From Ancylobacter tetraedralis (GTDB lineage Bacteria > Pseudomonadota > Alphaproteobacteria > Rhizobiales > Xanthobacteraceae): a stretch of DNA of 64,000 nt. The position numbers and the translations under genes are program-made. Of the stretch, positions 18,983-27,433 are shown one piece after another; positions within the stretch are counted from its first letter, which is position 1; every line of letters starts with the position of its first letter. The DNA is taken from contig NZ_JACICD010000003.1 in NCBI RefSeq assembly GCF_014195655.1, positions 1 to 64,000 of the forward strand, written 5' to 3'. A model generated the notes under the pieces. The model did not search any database. It saw only the letters and a list, made by a program, of their open reading frames with translations, and was not told where the DNA came from.

Positions 18983-20416
18983 ATGACCGAGATGGGAGCC
19001 TTTGTCGGAGTGGCGAGGCGGATGTCCCACGCGGCACAGGGGGGCGTTGGCAAGGGGCAGAGCCTCTTGTGGCGCCATCGCAATCTTGTGCGCCTCGGCT
19101 TGGTCGGTGGTGCTGTCGTCGTCGACATGGCCGCCATCGTTGCGGCCAGCGGGCTGGGTGCCTATCTGAAGACCGGCGATCTCCTGGGGGGCAACTGGAC
19201 GCAGACTTTCGTCCTGCTCGCCCCGACCTATCTTCTCGCCGCTCTCGTGCTGCACGGCTACCGGCTGAGGACGCTGCGCTCGTTCGGGCGCTCGGTGACG
19301 GCGGCAGTCTCCGCGCTGCTCATCGCCTCCGGCATCAGCTTCGCCGCCATGTTCGCGCTGAAGGTCTCCGAGATGACCTCGCGCCTGGAGACCGGCTATT
19401 CGCTGCTGCTCGCCGCCACCCTGCTGGTGCTGTTCCGCGCCGTAGGATCGGCTGTGATACGACGTGTGTTCCGCACCGTCGTGGAGCCGCGCTTCATCGT
19501 TCTCACCGACGGTGTCGGCCTCGGACGCCGTTCCGGCAACCGCGCCACGACGCTGATCGATGTACGGCAGGCGGGAATGGTGCCCGCGCTTGCCGATCCC
19601 CGTTTCTTCGACACGTTGAGCCGGGCCGTGCGCGACGCCGATCGCGTGGTGCTGTCCTTCTCCGATTCGCAGGAGCGGCTGAAGTGGAGCGAGGCCATGC
19701 GCCTCAGCGGCCTCGATGCCGAGATCGTCGCCGATCTCGGCGACGTGCAGCCGCTCGCCCTGTCGCACTGGGAGAGCCACCCCACTCTGGTCATTTCGCG
19801 CGGTCCGCTCAACATGGTGGAGCGGGCGGCCAAGCGCCTGTTTGATCTGGTGGTGACCGGCGGGCTGATGCTGATCGCCGGGCCGATCATCGCCGTGGCG
19901 GCGCTGCTGGTGAAAGTCGATTCCCCCGGCCCGGTCTTCTTCATTCAGGAGCGGGTGGGGCGCAACAACCGCACCTATCGCTGCTTCAAGCTGCGTACCA
20001 TGCGCATCGACACGGTCGATACCGCCGGGGCGGTCTCCGCGTCGCGTGGCGACGCCCGCATCACCCGCATCGGCGCCATTCTGCGTCGCACCAGTATCGA
20101 CGAACTGCCGCAACTGCTGAATGTGCTGATCGGGGACATGAGCCTCGTCGGCCCGCGCCCGCATGCGCTGGGCTCGCGGGCGGAAGGGGCGCTGTTCTGG
20201 GAACTGGTGCCGGACTACTGGAGCCGCCATTCGATGAAGCCCGGCGTCACCGGTCTCGCCCAGGTGCGGGGCCTGCGCGGAGCAACGCATAGCCGCGCCG
20301 ACATCGAACAGCGCGTGGCGGCGGACCTCGAATATATCAACGGCTGGTCGCTCTGGCTGGACATCAAGATCCTGTTCATGACGATCCGTGTCGCGGTTCA
20401 TCCCAACGCCTACTAG
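18983..20416 (+). CDS. Exopolysaccharide polyprenyl-phosphate sugar-1-phosphate transferase
   Basis: A 477-residue membrane protein of the WcaJ/GumD/PssA type that starts polysaccharide synthesis by moving a sugar-1-phosphate from a UDP-sugar to undecaprenyl phosphate. The N-terminal half has about four transmembrane segments and a CoA-binding-like region. The C-terminal bacterial sugar transferase domain begins at about residue 280 with [12 protein letters not shown], then the fifth hydrophobic segment, [34 protein letters not shown] and [10 protein letters not shown]. The ATG at 18983 follows GAAGGG; an upstream in-frame TTG is less likely. It stands alone, although a polysaccharide deacetylase lies downstream. 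The sugar specificity is unknown. Confidence 0.9.
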   Translation: MTEMGAFVGVARRMSHAAQGGVGKGQSLLWRHRNLVRLGLVGGAVVVDMAAIVAASGLGAYLKTGDLLGGNWTQTFVLLAPTYLLAALVLHGYRLRTLRSFGRSVTAAVSALLIASGISFAAMFALKVSEMTSRLETGYSLLLAATLLVLFRAVGSAVIRRVFRTVVEPRFIVLTDGVGLGRRSGNRATTLIDVRQAGMVPALADPRFFDTLSRAVRDADRVVLSFSDSQERLKWSEAMRLSGLDAEIVADLGDVQPLALSHWESHPTLVISRGPLNMVERAAKRLFDLVVTGGLMLIAGPIIAVAALLVKVDSPGPVFFIQERVGRNNRTYRCFKLRTMRIDTVDTAGAVSASRGDARITRIGAILRRTSIDELPQLLNVLIGDMSLVGPRPHALGSRAEGALFWELVPDYWSRHSMKPGVTGLAQVRGLRGATHSRADIEQRVAADLEYINGWSLWLDIKILFMTIRVAVHPNAY

Positions 20417-20709
20417 GGCTTGTCCGGTCGAACGCGCGGGCGCCAAGGTGCGCCCGAATCGTATCCTTGCTGGGCGTGGCGCGCAGCGCTTGGGACGGGG
20501 CAGCGCTTGGGACGGGTTCGCGTCTCGCTGCCACGATCCCGCCCAGTCGGCCATCCAAACGCCCAGAAGGCGATCCATTGCTCCGCGCTGTCCGGCGTTT
20601 CGCTGCGCGCCGGTGGCGGCAAAAGCCTTGGAAATGTCAGGACTGAACATCCAGGGCCACGTCGATCGGATGGCAGCGCGGTCGGACGCGTGCCTTATCC
20701 ATCAGCTTC
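20417..20709. other. Non-coding stretch with a 17-bp tandem duplication
   Basis: No gene can be supported between the sugar transferase stop and the dispersed repeat. The only clear structure is a perfect 17-bp tandem duplication (20483-20516). Open frames crossing the region have no recognisable protein family and run into the repeat, so they were not called. Confidence 0.5.
20483..20516. repeat. Perfect 17-bp tandem duplication
   Basis: The unit GCAGCGCTTGGGACGGG occurs twice in direct succession without a mismatch, at 20483-20499 and 20500-20516. It lies in non-coding DNA downstream of the sugar transferase gene. Confidence 0.9.
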
Positions 20710-20815
20710 TAGAGTGTTTTCGAGCGAAGTGGGTTCCGGTTCGCGTCAAGAAAACGCGTCAAACCAAGAACCTGGAGCGTTGCCGGTGAACCGGAATTCA
20801 CTGGAAATGCTCCAG
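20710..20815 (+). repeat. Dispersed palindrome-ended repeat, copy A
   Basis: One of three related elements in the window (others at 23028-23124 and 49084-49188). The shared core runs GCGAAGTGG-GTTCCGGTTCGCGT, then AAGAAAACGCGTCAAA and AGAACCTGGAG. The right end is an imperfect hairpin: CTGGAGC at 20772-20778 pairs with GCTCCAG at 20809-20815 in an almost continuous 19-bp stem with about three mismatches or wobbles. It sits 34 nt before the polysaccharide deacetylase ATG, so the hairpin may lie in that mRNA leader. Confidence 0.8.
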
Positions 20816-20849
20816 GCAACCGTTCCCTCGGTTTCGATCCGGAGTCGAC

Positions 20850-21632
20850 ATGCCCGGCCTTCTCAGGCACACGGTCGCCGCGCTGGCGGTGTTCTGCGTT
20901 CTCTCGCTTCCCGCCCGCGCCGCGGCGCCCTGCGAGGGCGCGCTCGGCACCTCCCGCGTGATGGAGGTGCCCGCCGCCGGCCTCCAACTCGGCACCAAGC
21001 ACTTTCCCCAGACGCTCGACCTCACCGATGGCGAAGTGGTGCTGACCTTTGATGACGGCCCGCATCCCGGCACCACGCCGGCGGTGCTGAAGGCGCTGGC
21101 GAAGGAATGCGTGCGCGCCACCTTTTTCCTGATCGGGCGTAATGCGAGCGCCCATCCCGATCTCGCCCGGCGCCTGGTCGCCGAGGGCCACACGGTCGCC
21201 TATCACAGCCAGACCCATCCGATGACGCTGGCGGACCTGCCGTTCGACAAGGCGGTGGCGGATATCGAGAAGGGCTTCGTCAGCGTCGACAAGGCGGCCT
21301 ATGGCAGCGCCAGCGCGCACCCGCGCACGCCCTTCTTCCGCTTTCCCGGATTCGGCTCCTCGCCCGAACTGCTGAAATATCTCGGCGATCGCGGCATCGA
21401 CACGTTCGGCGCCGATCTATGGGCGAGCGACTGGAACCCGATGACGCCGGACCAGCAGCTGAAACTCCTGATGGAGCGGCTCGATCACCAGCGGCGCGGC
21501 ATCATCCTGCTGCACGACACCCGCGAGCAGACCGCCCGGATGGTTCCCGCCTTCCTTGCCGAACTCAAGGCGAAGGGCTACCGGGTCGTGCATGTGGTGC
21601 CGGCTGGCGTGACGACGGCGGCGAAGCCATAG
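20850..21632 (+). CDS. Secreted polysaccharide deacetylase (NodB homology domain)
   Basis: A 260-residue carbohydrate esterase 4 type protein. Residues 1-25 form a signal peptide ending ARAAA. The NodB domain shows motif 1 TFDDGPHPG with the catalytic Asp, motif 2 HSQTHPM with the metal His pair, motif 3 RFPGFG and motif 5 IILLHDTREQ. Substrates in the family include chitooligosaccharides, peptidoglycan and exopolysaccharide; the gene lies on the same strand 433 nt after the sugar transferase, which fits a role in the envelope or EPS but does not prove it. Copy A of the dispersed repeat lies directly upstream. Confidence 0.9.
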   Translation: MPGLLRHTVAALAVFCVLSLPARAAAPCEGALGTSRVMEVPAAGLQLGTKHFPQTLDLTDGEVVLTFDDGPHPGTTPAVLKALAKECVRATFFLIGRNASAHPDLARRLVAEGHTVAYHSQTHPMTLADLPFDKAVADIEKGFVSVDKAAYGSASAHPRTPFFRFPGFGSSPELLKYLGDRGIDTFGADLWASDWNPMTPDQQLKLLMERLDHQRRGIILLHDTREQTARMVPAFLAELKAKGYRVVHVVPAGVTTAAKP

Positions 21633-21650
21633 CATCCCTTGCCATTGGCA

Positions 21651-21672
21651 AGCGGTAGCCGAGCGGTAGCCG
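21651..21672. repeat. Perfect 11-bp tandem duplication
   Basis: AGCGGTAGCCG is repeated exactly (21651-21661, 21662-21672) and followed by a further AGCGG. Confidence 0.9.
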
Positions 21673-21780
21673 AGCGGCGGTGGTGTGATCATCCCGTTTG
21701 AGCGGCAGCCCGCGACTCGGAACGCCGCCAGCGGCGGCTCGGGCGGCGCGGAGAGCCGAATCGGGCGTGCCCGCGTCCAT

Positions 21781-21806
21781 CCTGTTCATCCGGCCTGTTC
21801 ATCCGG
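21781..21806. repeat. Perfect 13-bp tandem duplication
   Basis: CCTGTTCATCCGG occurs at 21781-21793 and again at 21794-21806. Confidence 0.9.
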
Positions 21807-21904
21807 CGGGCAGGGGATAAAGCAGCGACGCTCGCCCGGCGAGCTTGCCTGCGACAGGCCGTGGACAGGCGCAGGCTCCCGAGGATCGAAACGCAAGCGC
21901 AGGT

Positions 21905-21932
21905 GCCGGGGGAACGGGGCCGGGGGAACGGG
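21905..21932. repeat. Perfect 14-bp tandem duplication
   Basis: GCCGGGGGAACGGG occurs at 21905-21918 and again at 21919-21932, just beyond the tRNA-Leu terminator. Confidence 0.9.
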
Positions 21933-21944
21933 AATGCCGGGGCC

Positions 21945-21975
21945 CAAAACGACAACGGCGACCCGAAGGCCGCCG
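21945..21975 (-). terminator. Terminator of tRNA-Leu, with a UUCG tetraloop
   Basis: Read on the minus strand, CGGCGGCC-TTCG-GGTCGCCG is an 8-bp stem (one G-U) closed by a TTCG tetraloop, followed by TTGTCGTTTT. It lies 21 nt beyond the CCA end of the tRNA. Confidence 0.7.
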
Positions 21976-21996
21976 TACGTTCTGCTCGTAAGAAGA

Positions 21997-22081
21997 TGGT
22001 GCGGTCGAGAGGACTCGAACCTCCACGGTGTTACCCACTGCCACCTCAAGGCAGCGCGTCTACCAATTCCGCCACGACCGC
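21997..22081 (-). tRNA. tRNA-Leu (anticodon GAG)
   Basis: An 85-nt tRNA on the minus strand. The acceptor stem GCGGTCG pairs with CGACCGC, followed by discriminator A and an encoded CCA. The anticodon stem CTGCC/GGCAG encloses the loop TTGAGGT, giving anticodon GAG, which reads CTC and CTT. A long variable arm typical of class II leucine tRNA and the TTCGAGTCC T-loop region are present. Confidence 0.95.
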
Positions 22082-22280
22082 ATCTTCCCCCATCGAACCG
22101 CCGAAGCCTGAGGCCTTTGGCAGCCCGTCCGGGCGGGGCATCGTCTAACAGATCAAATCAGGGTCCACAAGGGCCGCCCTGGTCCTGTCCCGGCCTGTGG
22201 ATAGCTCGGACGCGCCGGGCAGGTGGGCGGGCCGCCACGCGGGGCAGACAGATGCCGCGGCGATGATTATCTGTGGAGGC

Positions 22281-23030
22281 ATGAAGGACGATGCAAACGA
22301 GAGTGCCGAACAGGGCCTGACGCCGCGCCAGATGCCGCGCCACGAACTGGCGGCGCTGCTGCGGCCCGCGCCGGGCAGCGCGCCGGTGCGCTGGCGCGTG
22401 GCCGAGCAACCCGTCGGCTATCCCGAGGCGCTGGCCGAGATGGACCGGCTGGCCGAGGCGATCGCGAGCGGCCGCGCCGACGAGACCGTGTGGTTGCTGG
22501 AGCATCCCTCGCTCTACACGGCGGGAACCAGCGCGCAGGCGCAGGATCTGGTCGAGCCCGACCGATTCCCCATTTTCCAGACCGGCCGGGGCGGGCAATT
22601 CACCTATCACGGGCCCGGCCAGCGCGTGGCCTATGTGATGCTGGACCTCAAGCGCCGCTCGCCGGATGTGCGCCGCTACGTGGCGGCGCTGGAGGAATGG
22701 CTGATCGCCGCGCTCGCCGACTTCAACATTCGCGGGGAGCGGCGGGAGGACCGCGTCGGCGTGTGGGTGCGACGTCCCACAAAGGCCGGGGAGGGCGAGG
22801 ACAAGATCGCCGCCATCGGCATTCGCGTGCGCCGCTGGGTGACGATGCACGGCATCTCGCTCAATGTGGAGCCCGATCTCGGCCATTTCGACGGCATCGT
22901 GCCCTGCGGCGTGCGCGAGCATGGCGTGACCAGCCTGGTCGACCTGGGCCTGCCGGTAACGATGGAGGATGCCGACATCGCCCTGCGCCGCGCCTTCGAG
23001 GACGTGTTCGGCCCGACGGTCGACGATTAG
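22281..23030 (+). CDS. lipB: Octanoyl-[ACP]:protein N-octanoyltransferase LipB
   Basis: A 249-residue enzyme that moves octanoate from acyl carrier protein to lipoyl domains of 2-oxoacid dehydrogenases and the glycine cleavage H protein. It has the family motifs [52 protein letters not shown] with the active-site Lys, and [14 protein letters not shown] with the active-site Cys. The start is uncertain: ATG 22281 (after GGAGG) is used, while 22263 is also possible. The TAG stop coincides with the first bases of dispersed repeat copy B. Confidence 0.93.
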   Translation: MKDDANESAEQGLTPRQMPRHELAALLRPAPGSAPVRWRVAEQPVGYPEALAEMDRLAEAIASGRADETVWLLEHPSLYTAGTSAQAQDLVEPDRFPIFQTGRGGQFTYHGPGQRVAYVMLDLKRRSPDVRRYVAALEEWLIAALADFNIRGERREDRVGVWVRRPTKAGEGEDKIAAIGIRVRRWVTMHGISLNVEPDLGHFDGIVPCGVREHGVTSLVDLGLPVTMEDADIALRRAFEDVFGPTVDD

Positions 23031-23124
23031 AGCCTTTTCCAGCGAAGTGGATGCCGGTTCGCGTGAAGAAAATGCGTAAAAACAAAGACCTGGAGTGTTT
23101 CCGTGTTTCCGTGAAACACTCTAG
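23028..23124 (+). repeat. Dispersed palindrome-ended repeat, copy B
   Basis: The same element as copy A: CAGCGAAGTGGATGCCGGTT, CGCGTGAAGAAAATGCG and ACAAAGACCTGGAG are all recognisable. The right end is a hairpin, CTGGAGTGTTTC (23090-23101) with GAAACACTCTAG (23113-23124), with one mismatch. It fills the whole gap between the convergent genes lipB and acyP, and its two ends supply both TAG stop codons. Confidence 0.85.
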
Positions 23125-23411
23125 GCGGTCGGCAGCACCGTGAAGCCGGCGAGGAGGGCGATGTCGCTCTCACCCACGGCGAGGATCTCGATCTCGGCGA
23201 CCCGGGCGGCGGGCGGTCCCTGCCGGCAGGCGGCGACCAGATCCCCGAGGATCGCGGCATCAACGGCTACCAGCGCCTCGACGCTGCCGTCACGGCGATT
23301 GCGCACCCAACCCGTGAGCCCGCGCCGCTCCGCCTCCCGTGCGAACCACGCGCGGTAGCCCACGCCCTGCACGCGGCCGGAAATGATCAGACGCGCGTGT
23401 TCCGGCGCCAT
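23121..23411 (-). CDS. acyP: Acylphosphatase
   Basis: A 96-residue protein hydrolysing acyl phosphates such as carbamoyl phosphate and 1,3-bisphosphoglycerate. It shows the signature [16 protein letters not shown] with the catalytic Arg and [13 protein letters not shown] with the catalytic Asn, in a ferredoxin-like fold of standard length. The ATG at 23411 gives [10 protein letters not shown]; ten further upstream codons are possible. Its stop codon lies in the dispersed repeat, convergent with lipB. Confidence 0.93.
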   Translation of the reverse strand: MAPEHARLIISGRVQGVGYRAWFAREAERRGLTGWVRNRRDGSVEALVAVDAAILGDLVAACRQGPPAARVAEIEILAVGESDIALLAGFTVLPTA

Positions 23412-23565
23412 CCTGCCCTCGCCCTGTTGCCCGCGAAGCACGACGGCGCGGGCACGGAGGCGCCTGCGGGCCGTTCGAATTGCCTTCCCTGGCGTCGCTT
23501 CCTAAGAACGGCTCCAGCCATTCGAATCTCGATCTCCGTCAGAAACCTGTCAACCGGAGTGCGGC

Positions 23566-24969
23566 ATGCGCGAAGATAACGACGCCGCCCGATCCGCGCA
23601 TGTGGGACGCGAGGGGGAGCATGACATTGACCGCATCGAGTCGCCAGGCTTCGTGGAAGCGGTGGTCGGCGCCATCGAGGCGGGCGAGCGCGACATTCTG
23701 CGCAGCCTCATCGCCGACCTGCACGAGAGCGACCTCGGCCGGCTGATCGAGGCGCTGCCGCCGCCCGACCGGCCGCGCATGATCGAACTGCTCGGCGCCG
23801 ATTTCGACTTCACCGCGCTGACCGAGCTGGACGAGACCACCCGCGTCCGCATTCTCGAGGAATTGTCGACCCAGACCGTCGTCGAGGGCATGCGCGACCT
23901 CGATTCGGACGACGCGGTCTATATTCTGGAAGACCTCGGCGACGCCGAGAAGCAGGAGATTCTCGCCGGCCTGTCGGTGCCCGAGCGGGCCGCGCTGCAG
24001 CGCAGCCTCGACTATCCGGAAGAGAGCGCCGGCCGGCGCATGCAGACCGAGTTCATCGCTCTGCCGCCCTTCTGGACGGTCGGTCAGGCGCTGGACTATA
24101 TCGGCGAGACGGAGGGACTGCCCGAGGTCTTCTTCGAGGTCTTCATCGTCGATCCCACGTTCCGCCTCAGCGGCTCGGTGCCGCTCGACCGGCTGCTGCG
24201 CACCAAGCGCGGCACCAAGCTCGGCGAGGTCGTGACGCCCGACCGTCACGTGGTCAACGTGCTGGACGACCAGGAGGACGTGGCACGCATCTTCGAGCGC
24301 TACAACCTGATCTCCGCCCCGGTGGTGGACGCGGCAGGGCGCATCGTCGGCGTGCTCACGGTCGACGACATCGTCGACGTGATCCAGGAGGAGGCGGACG
24401 AGGACCTCAAGGCGCTCGGCGGCGTCGCCGGCGACGAAGAGCTGTCGGATAGTTTCTGGTACATCGCCAAGAGCCGTTTCGCCTGGCTGCTGCTCAACCT
24501 CATCGCCGCCAATCTCGCCTCCTTCGTGATCGCGCTGTTCGAGAACGAGCTGCAGCGCATGGTGGCGCTGGCCGTGCTCATGCCCATCGTGGCCAGCCAG
24601 GGCGGCAATGCCGGCACGCAGACCATGACGGTGGCGGTGCGCGCGCTCGCCACCCGCGAACTGAAGCCGAGCAACGCGCGGCGCATCGTCGCGCGCGAAC
24701 TGCTGGTGGGCCTGTTCAACGGCGTGGTGTTCGCGGTGATCATGGCGGCGGTGGTGTTCGCCCGCTTCGGCGTCATGGATCTCGGCTTCGTCATCGGCCT
24801 CGCCATGATCATCAATCTGGTCGCGGCGGCTCTGGGCGGTATCTTGATCCCGTTGACACTCGACCGGCTGAAAGTCGATCCAGCGGTATCCTCCGGCCCC
24901 TTCGTGACGACGATTACGGACGTGGTCGGCTTCTTCGCCTTCCTCGGCATCGCCTCGCTGTGGTTCTAG
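23566..24969 (+). CDS. mgtE: Magnesium transporter MgtE
   Basis: A 467-residue Mg2+ channel of the inner membrane. The acidic MgtE N domain occupies about residues 40-140 (SDLGRLIEALPPPDRPRM). Two CBS domains follow (about 150-270, with YNLISAPVVDAAGRIVGVLTVDD), which sense cytoplasmic Mg2+ in the family, and then five C-terminal transmembrane segments, including the pore signature MPIVASQGGNAGTQT. The gene is divergent from acyP; I saw no recognisable magnesium riboswitch in the 154-nt gap. Confidence 0.95.
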   Translation: MREDNDAARSAHVGREGEHDIDRIESPGFVEAVVGAIEAGERDILRSLIADLHESDLGRLIEALPPPDRPRMIELLGADFDFTALTELDETTRVRILEELSTQTVVEGMRDLDSDDAVYILEDLGDAEKQEILAGLSVPERAALQRSLDYPEESAGRRMQTEFIALPPFWTVGQALDYIGETEGLPEVFFEVFIVDPTFRLSGSVPLDRLLRTKRGTKLGEVVTPDRHVVNVLDDQEDVARIFERYNLISAPVVDAAGRIVGVLTVDDIVDVIQEEADEDLKALGGVAGDEELSDSFWYIAKSRFAWLLLNLIAANLASFVIALFENELQRMVALAVLMPIVASQGGNAGTQTMTVAVRALATRELKPSNARRIVARELLVGLFNGVVFAVIMAAVVFARFGVMDLGFVIGLAMIINLVAAALGGILIPLTLDRLKVDPAVSSGPFVTTITDVVGFFAFLGIASLWF

Positions 24970-25115
24970 CGGCGCGCCGTCCGGGCGCGCGGGGCGCAAT
25001 GGGAGGCGTGGACGGGCGGCGACGACAGGTAGACGGCGCAGTCCAAGATTGATTTACTTCAAGCTATATGTGGGGATCTCGCTAGATTGGCCGGCGAATC
25101 CATGGAGGCAAAGGG

Positions 25116-27422
25116 ATGAGGGCGCCGACCGGTCGTCTTCCCGATTTCCCGCCTCACGACACCCCGTCGGCCGTCATGCGCGGGAGCGAGGCATCGCCCA
25201 AGAGCGACCGGACCATTCTGGCCGTCGCGCTGGTCATCGCGGCGGCGATCGCGGCCATGGTCGCATTCTCGCTGATCGCGGCGGAACGGGTCGATGCCGC
25301 GTCACGCGCGCGCTGGGCCGAATTGATGCTGGATTCGCTTCAGCGGCGCGCCGGCGACATGGAGCGCGACCTCGCGAGCTTCGCGCATTGGGATGAATCG
25401 GTGCTGCGCACCGCCTATTTCCTCGATACCGAGTGGGTTCACGAGAATTTCGGCCAGTGGCTGCACGAGACGCAGGGGCACGATCGCTCCTATGTCGTGC
25501 TGGAAGGCGGGCTCGGCTACGCCTCCGTCAACGGAACGCTGGTGAAGGTCGAGCGCGCTCCGTTCGATTCGGAGGCCCTCATGCCGCTGGTGCGCGGAGT
25601 GCAGGCAGCCTTTCTCGACCAGGCCACGCGGCTCGCGCAGGTCGCTCCCTACGGCGGGAGCGAGAACACGCGGCCGCGCCAGGTGGAGCCGATCTTCCGG
25701 GCCGGGTATCTGCGTATCGAGGGCCGGCCGGCGCTGGTCGGCGCCATCAGCATCACCCCCGATTATGGCCGCGTGGTCTCGCCCAAGCGGGTGCCGCCGG
25801 TCGCGGTGACGGTGATCTTCCTCGATGGGGACTTCCTGCGGGACGTGGTCGCCGAACTGCACGTCACCAATCCGGCGGTGTCCGATGCCCCCCCGTCGCC
25901 CGAGCGGCTGTCGGTGGCCGTGCCGTTCCACGATGGCGCCATCGCGCCCGCCTGGCTCAACTGGGAGCCGGAGAACCCCGGCGCCGCCTTGCTGCGGGCA
26001 CTGCTGCCCGCCCTGCTGGGCACGGCCGTGCTGCTGCTGGTGGCGGCGGCGATCATTCTCTTCTACGCCCGTCGCGCCAATCGCGAGATTGCCGCCAGCG
26101 AGGCGCTGGCCACGCGGCTCGCCTATATCGATTCGCTGAGCGGGCTGGCCAACCGCTCCATGCTGATGCGCGCGCTCGCCGAGCGGCTTCCGCGTGTGAC
26201 GCCGCAGCAACGGCTCGCCGTCCTGTTCCTTGATCTCGACGGCTTCAAGGACATTAACGACACGCTGGGCCACTATGCCGGCGATCTGCTGCTCGCCGAG
26301 GTCGGCAAGCGCCTCAACGCGCTCGACCTGCCGGGCATGCTGGCGGCCCGCTTCGGCGGCGACGAGTTCGTGCTGCTCGCCACGGTCGGCCCGGAAGACG
26401 ACGAGGTGGCGGCGATCGGCGCGGTGGTTCTCGATGCCATCCGCCAGCCGGTATCGATTGCCGGGCAGATGCTGGTGGTCGGGGGATCGATCGGGGCGAC
26501 CATCGCGCCCGATCACGGAACGGAGGCGAGCCAGCTGATCCGGCGCTCGGATATCGCCGTCTACCGCTCCAAGTCCGATGGGCGCGGTGCGCTACGGCTG
26601 TTCGTGCCCAGCATGGAACGCGAGCTGATCCGCCGCCGCGATCTCGAACTGGAGCTCAAGCGGGCGCTGGCCCAGGACGAACTCACCGTCTACTACCAGC
26701 CGCAATTCTCCGTCAGCGGCGAGGTCGTGGTCGGCTTCGAGGCGCTGGTACGCTGGATCCACCCCGTTCAGGGGCTGATTTCGCCCGGCGAGTTCATCCC
26801 TGTCGCCGAGCAGACCGGCCTCATCACTGAGCTCGACATGTGGGTGCTGCGGCGCGCCTGCGCCCAGGCGCGCGACTGGGGCGAGGTGAAACTGGCGGTG
26901 AACCTTTCCCCGGTCGATTTCCGCTCGCATGACCTCGCCGGTTCCGTCGCCGCCATCCTGCGGGAAACCGGTTTCCCGCCGCAGCGGCTGGAGATCGAAA
27001 TCACCGAGAACCTGTTGTTCGGCAACCACGCGGAAGCCTTCGCCGCGCTCTCGGCGCTGCGCAGCACGGGCATCCGCATCGCGCTCGACGATTTCGGCAG
27101 CGGCTATTCCTCGCTCGGCTATATCCGCCGCTTCCGGGTCGACACGATCAAGATCGACCGCAGCTTCACGCAGAATATCAGCCAGAGCGACGATGCCGCT
27201 GCCATCATCGATTGCGTGGTCCGGCTGGCCCGCGCTCTGGCGATCACGGTCACGGCGGAGGGCGTGGAGACGCGCGACCAGCTGCGCTACCTGCAATCGG
27301 TCGGCTGTCATTATGTGCAGGGTTTCCTGCTCGCCAGCCCCGTGCCGTTCAGCAGCATCGACCGCTATCTCGAACGGGCGAAGCGGCCCGATTCCGCCCG
27401 GCACCCCCGGCTCGTCAACTGA
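25116..27422 (+). CDS. Membrane CHASE4-GGDEF-EAL cyclic-di-GMP protein
   Basis: A 768-residue signalling protein. A transmembrane helix at about 34-56 is followed by a periplasmic CHASE4-type sensor domain (about 60-280, with DLASFAHWDESV), a second helix (about 295-315), a GGDEF domain with intact ARFGGDEFVLL and DLDGFKDINDTLGH, and an EAL domain with FEALVRW, ITENLLF, LDDFGSGYSSL and IKIDRSF. Both catalytic motifs look intact, so it could make or degrade c-di-GMP; no RxxD inhibitory site is seen five residues before GGDEF. ATG 25116 is used, with 25174 as an alternative. It stands next to a DUF218 gene, 11 nt downstream. Confidence 0.92.
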   Translation: MRAPTGRLPDFPPHDTPSAVMRGSEASPKSDRTILAVALVIAAAIAAMVAFSLIAAERVDAASRARWAELMLDSLQRRAGDMERDLASFAHWDESVLRTAYFLDTEWVHENFGQWLHETQGHDRSYVVLEGGLGYASVNGTLVKVERAPFDSEALMPLVRGVQAAFLDQATRLAQVAPYGGSENTRPRQVEPIFRAGYLRIEGRPALVGAISITPDYGRVVSPKRVPPVAVTVIFLDGDFLRDVVAELHVTNPAVSDAPPSPERLSVAVPFHDGAIAPAWLNWEPENPGAALLRALLPALLGTAVLLLVAAAIILFYARRANREIAASEALATRLAYIDSLSGLANRSMLMRALAERLPRVTPQQRLAVLFLDLDGFKDINDTLGHYAGDLLLAEVGKRLNALDLPGMLAARFGGDEFVLLATVGPEDDEVAAIGAVVLDAIRQPVSIAGQMLVVGGSIGATIAPDHGTEASQLIRRSDIAVYRSKSDGRGALRLFVPSMERELIRRRDLELELKRALAQDELTVYYQPQFSVSGEVVVGFEALVRWIHPVQGLISPGEFIPVAEQTGLITELDMWVLRRACAQARDWGEVKLAVNLSPVDFRSHDLAGSVAAILRETGFPPQRLEIEITENLLFGNHAEAFAALSALRSTGIRIALDDFGSGYSSLGYIRRFRVDTIKIDRSFTQNISQSDDAAAIIDCVVRLARALAITVTAEGVETRDQLRYLQSVGCHYVQGFLLASPVPFSSIDRYLERAKRPDSARHPRLVN

Positions 27423-27433
27423 GCGGGAAGCGG

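Larger units (their letters stand above)
21633..21944. other. Non-coding stretch rich in short tandem duplications
   Basis: No protein-coding gene can be supported. Three perfect short tandem duplications lie here: 11 bp (21651-21672), 13 bp (21781-21806) and 14 bp (21905-21932). The open frames crossing it extend over the tRNA-Leu and are artefacts. Confidence 0.6.

Noticed and set aside
18929-20650. 573-codon minus-strand frame over the sugar transferase
   Set aside because: The plus-strand gene has clear transferase motifs and the antisense frame resembles nothing.
20388-20789. 133-codon frame after the sugar transferase
   Set aside because: It overlaps the end of the transferase, crosses the 17-bp duplication and ends in repeat copy A; its tail is a translated repeat, also seen in the frame at 22223-23143.
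21685-22266. 193-codon frame containing GREDSNLH
   Set aside because: This peptide is the well-known false translation of the reverse of a tRNA; the frame crosses tRNA-Leu(GAG).
23412-23565. Possible Mg2+ riboswitch ahead of mgtE
   Set aside because: The gap is short and shows none of the conserved elements of known magnesium riboswitches that I can recognise.
24970-25115. GC-rich inverted repeat after mgtE
   Set aside because: A GGCGCGCC/GGGCGCGC pairing is present but there is no T-run, so I do not call a terminator.
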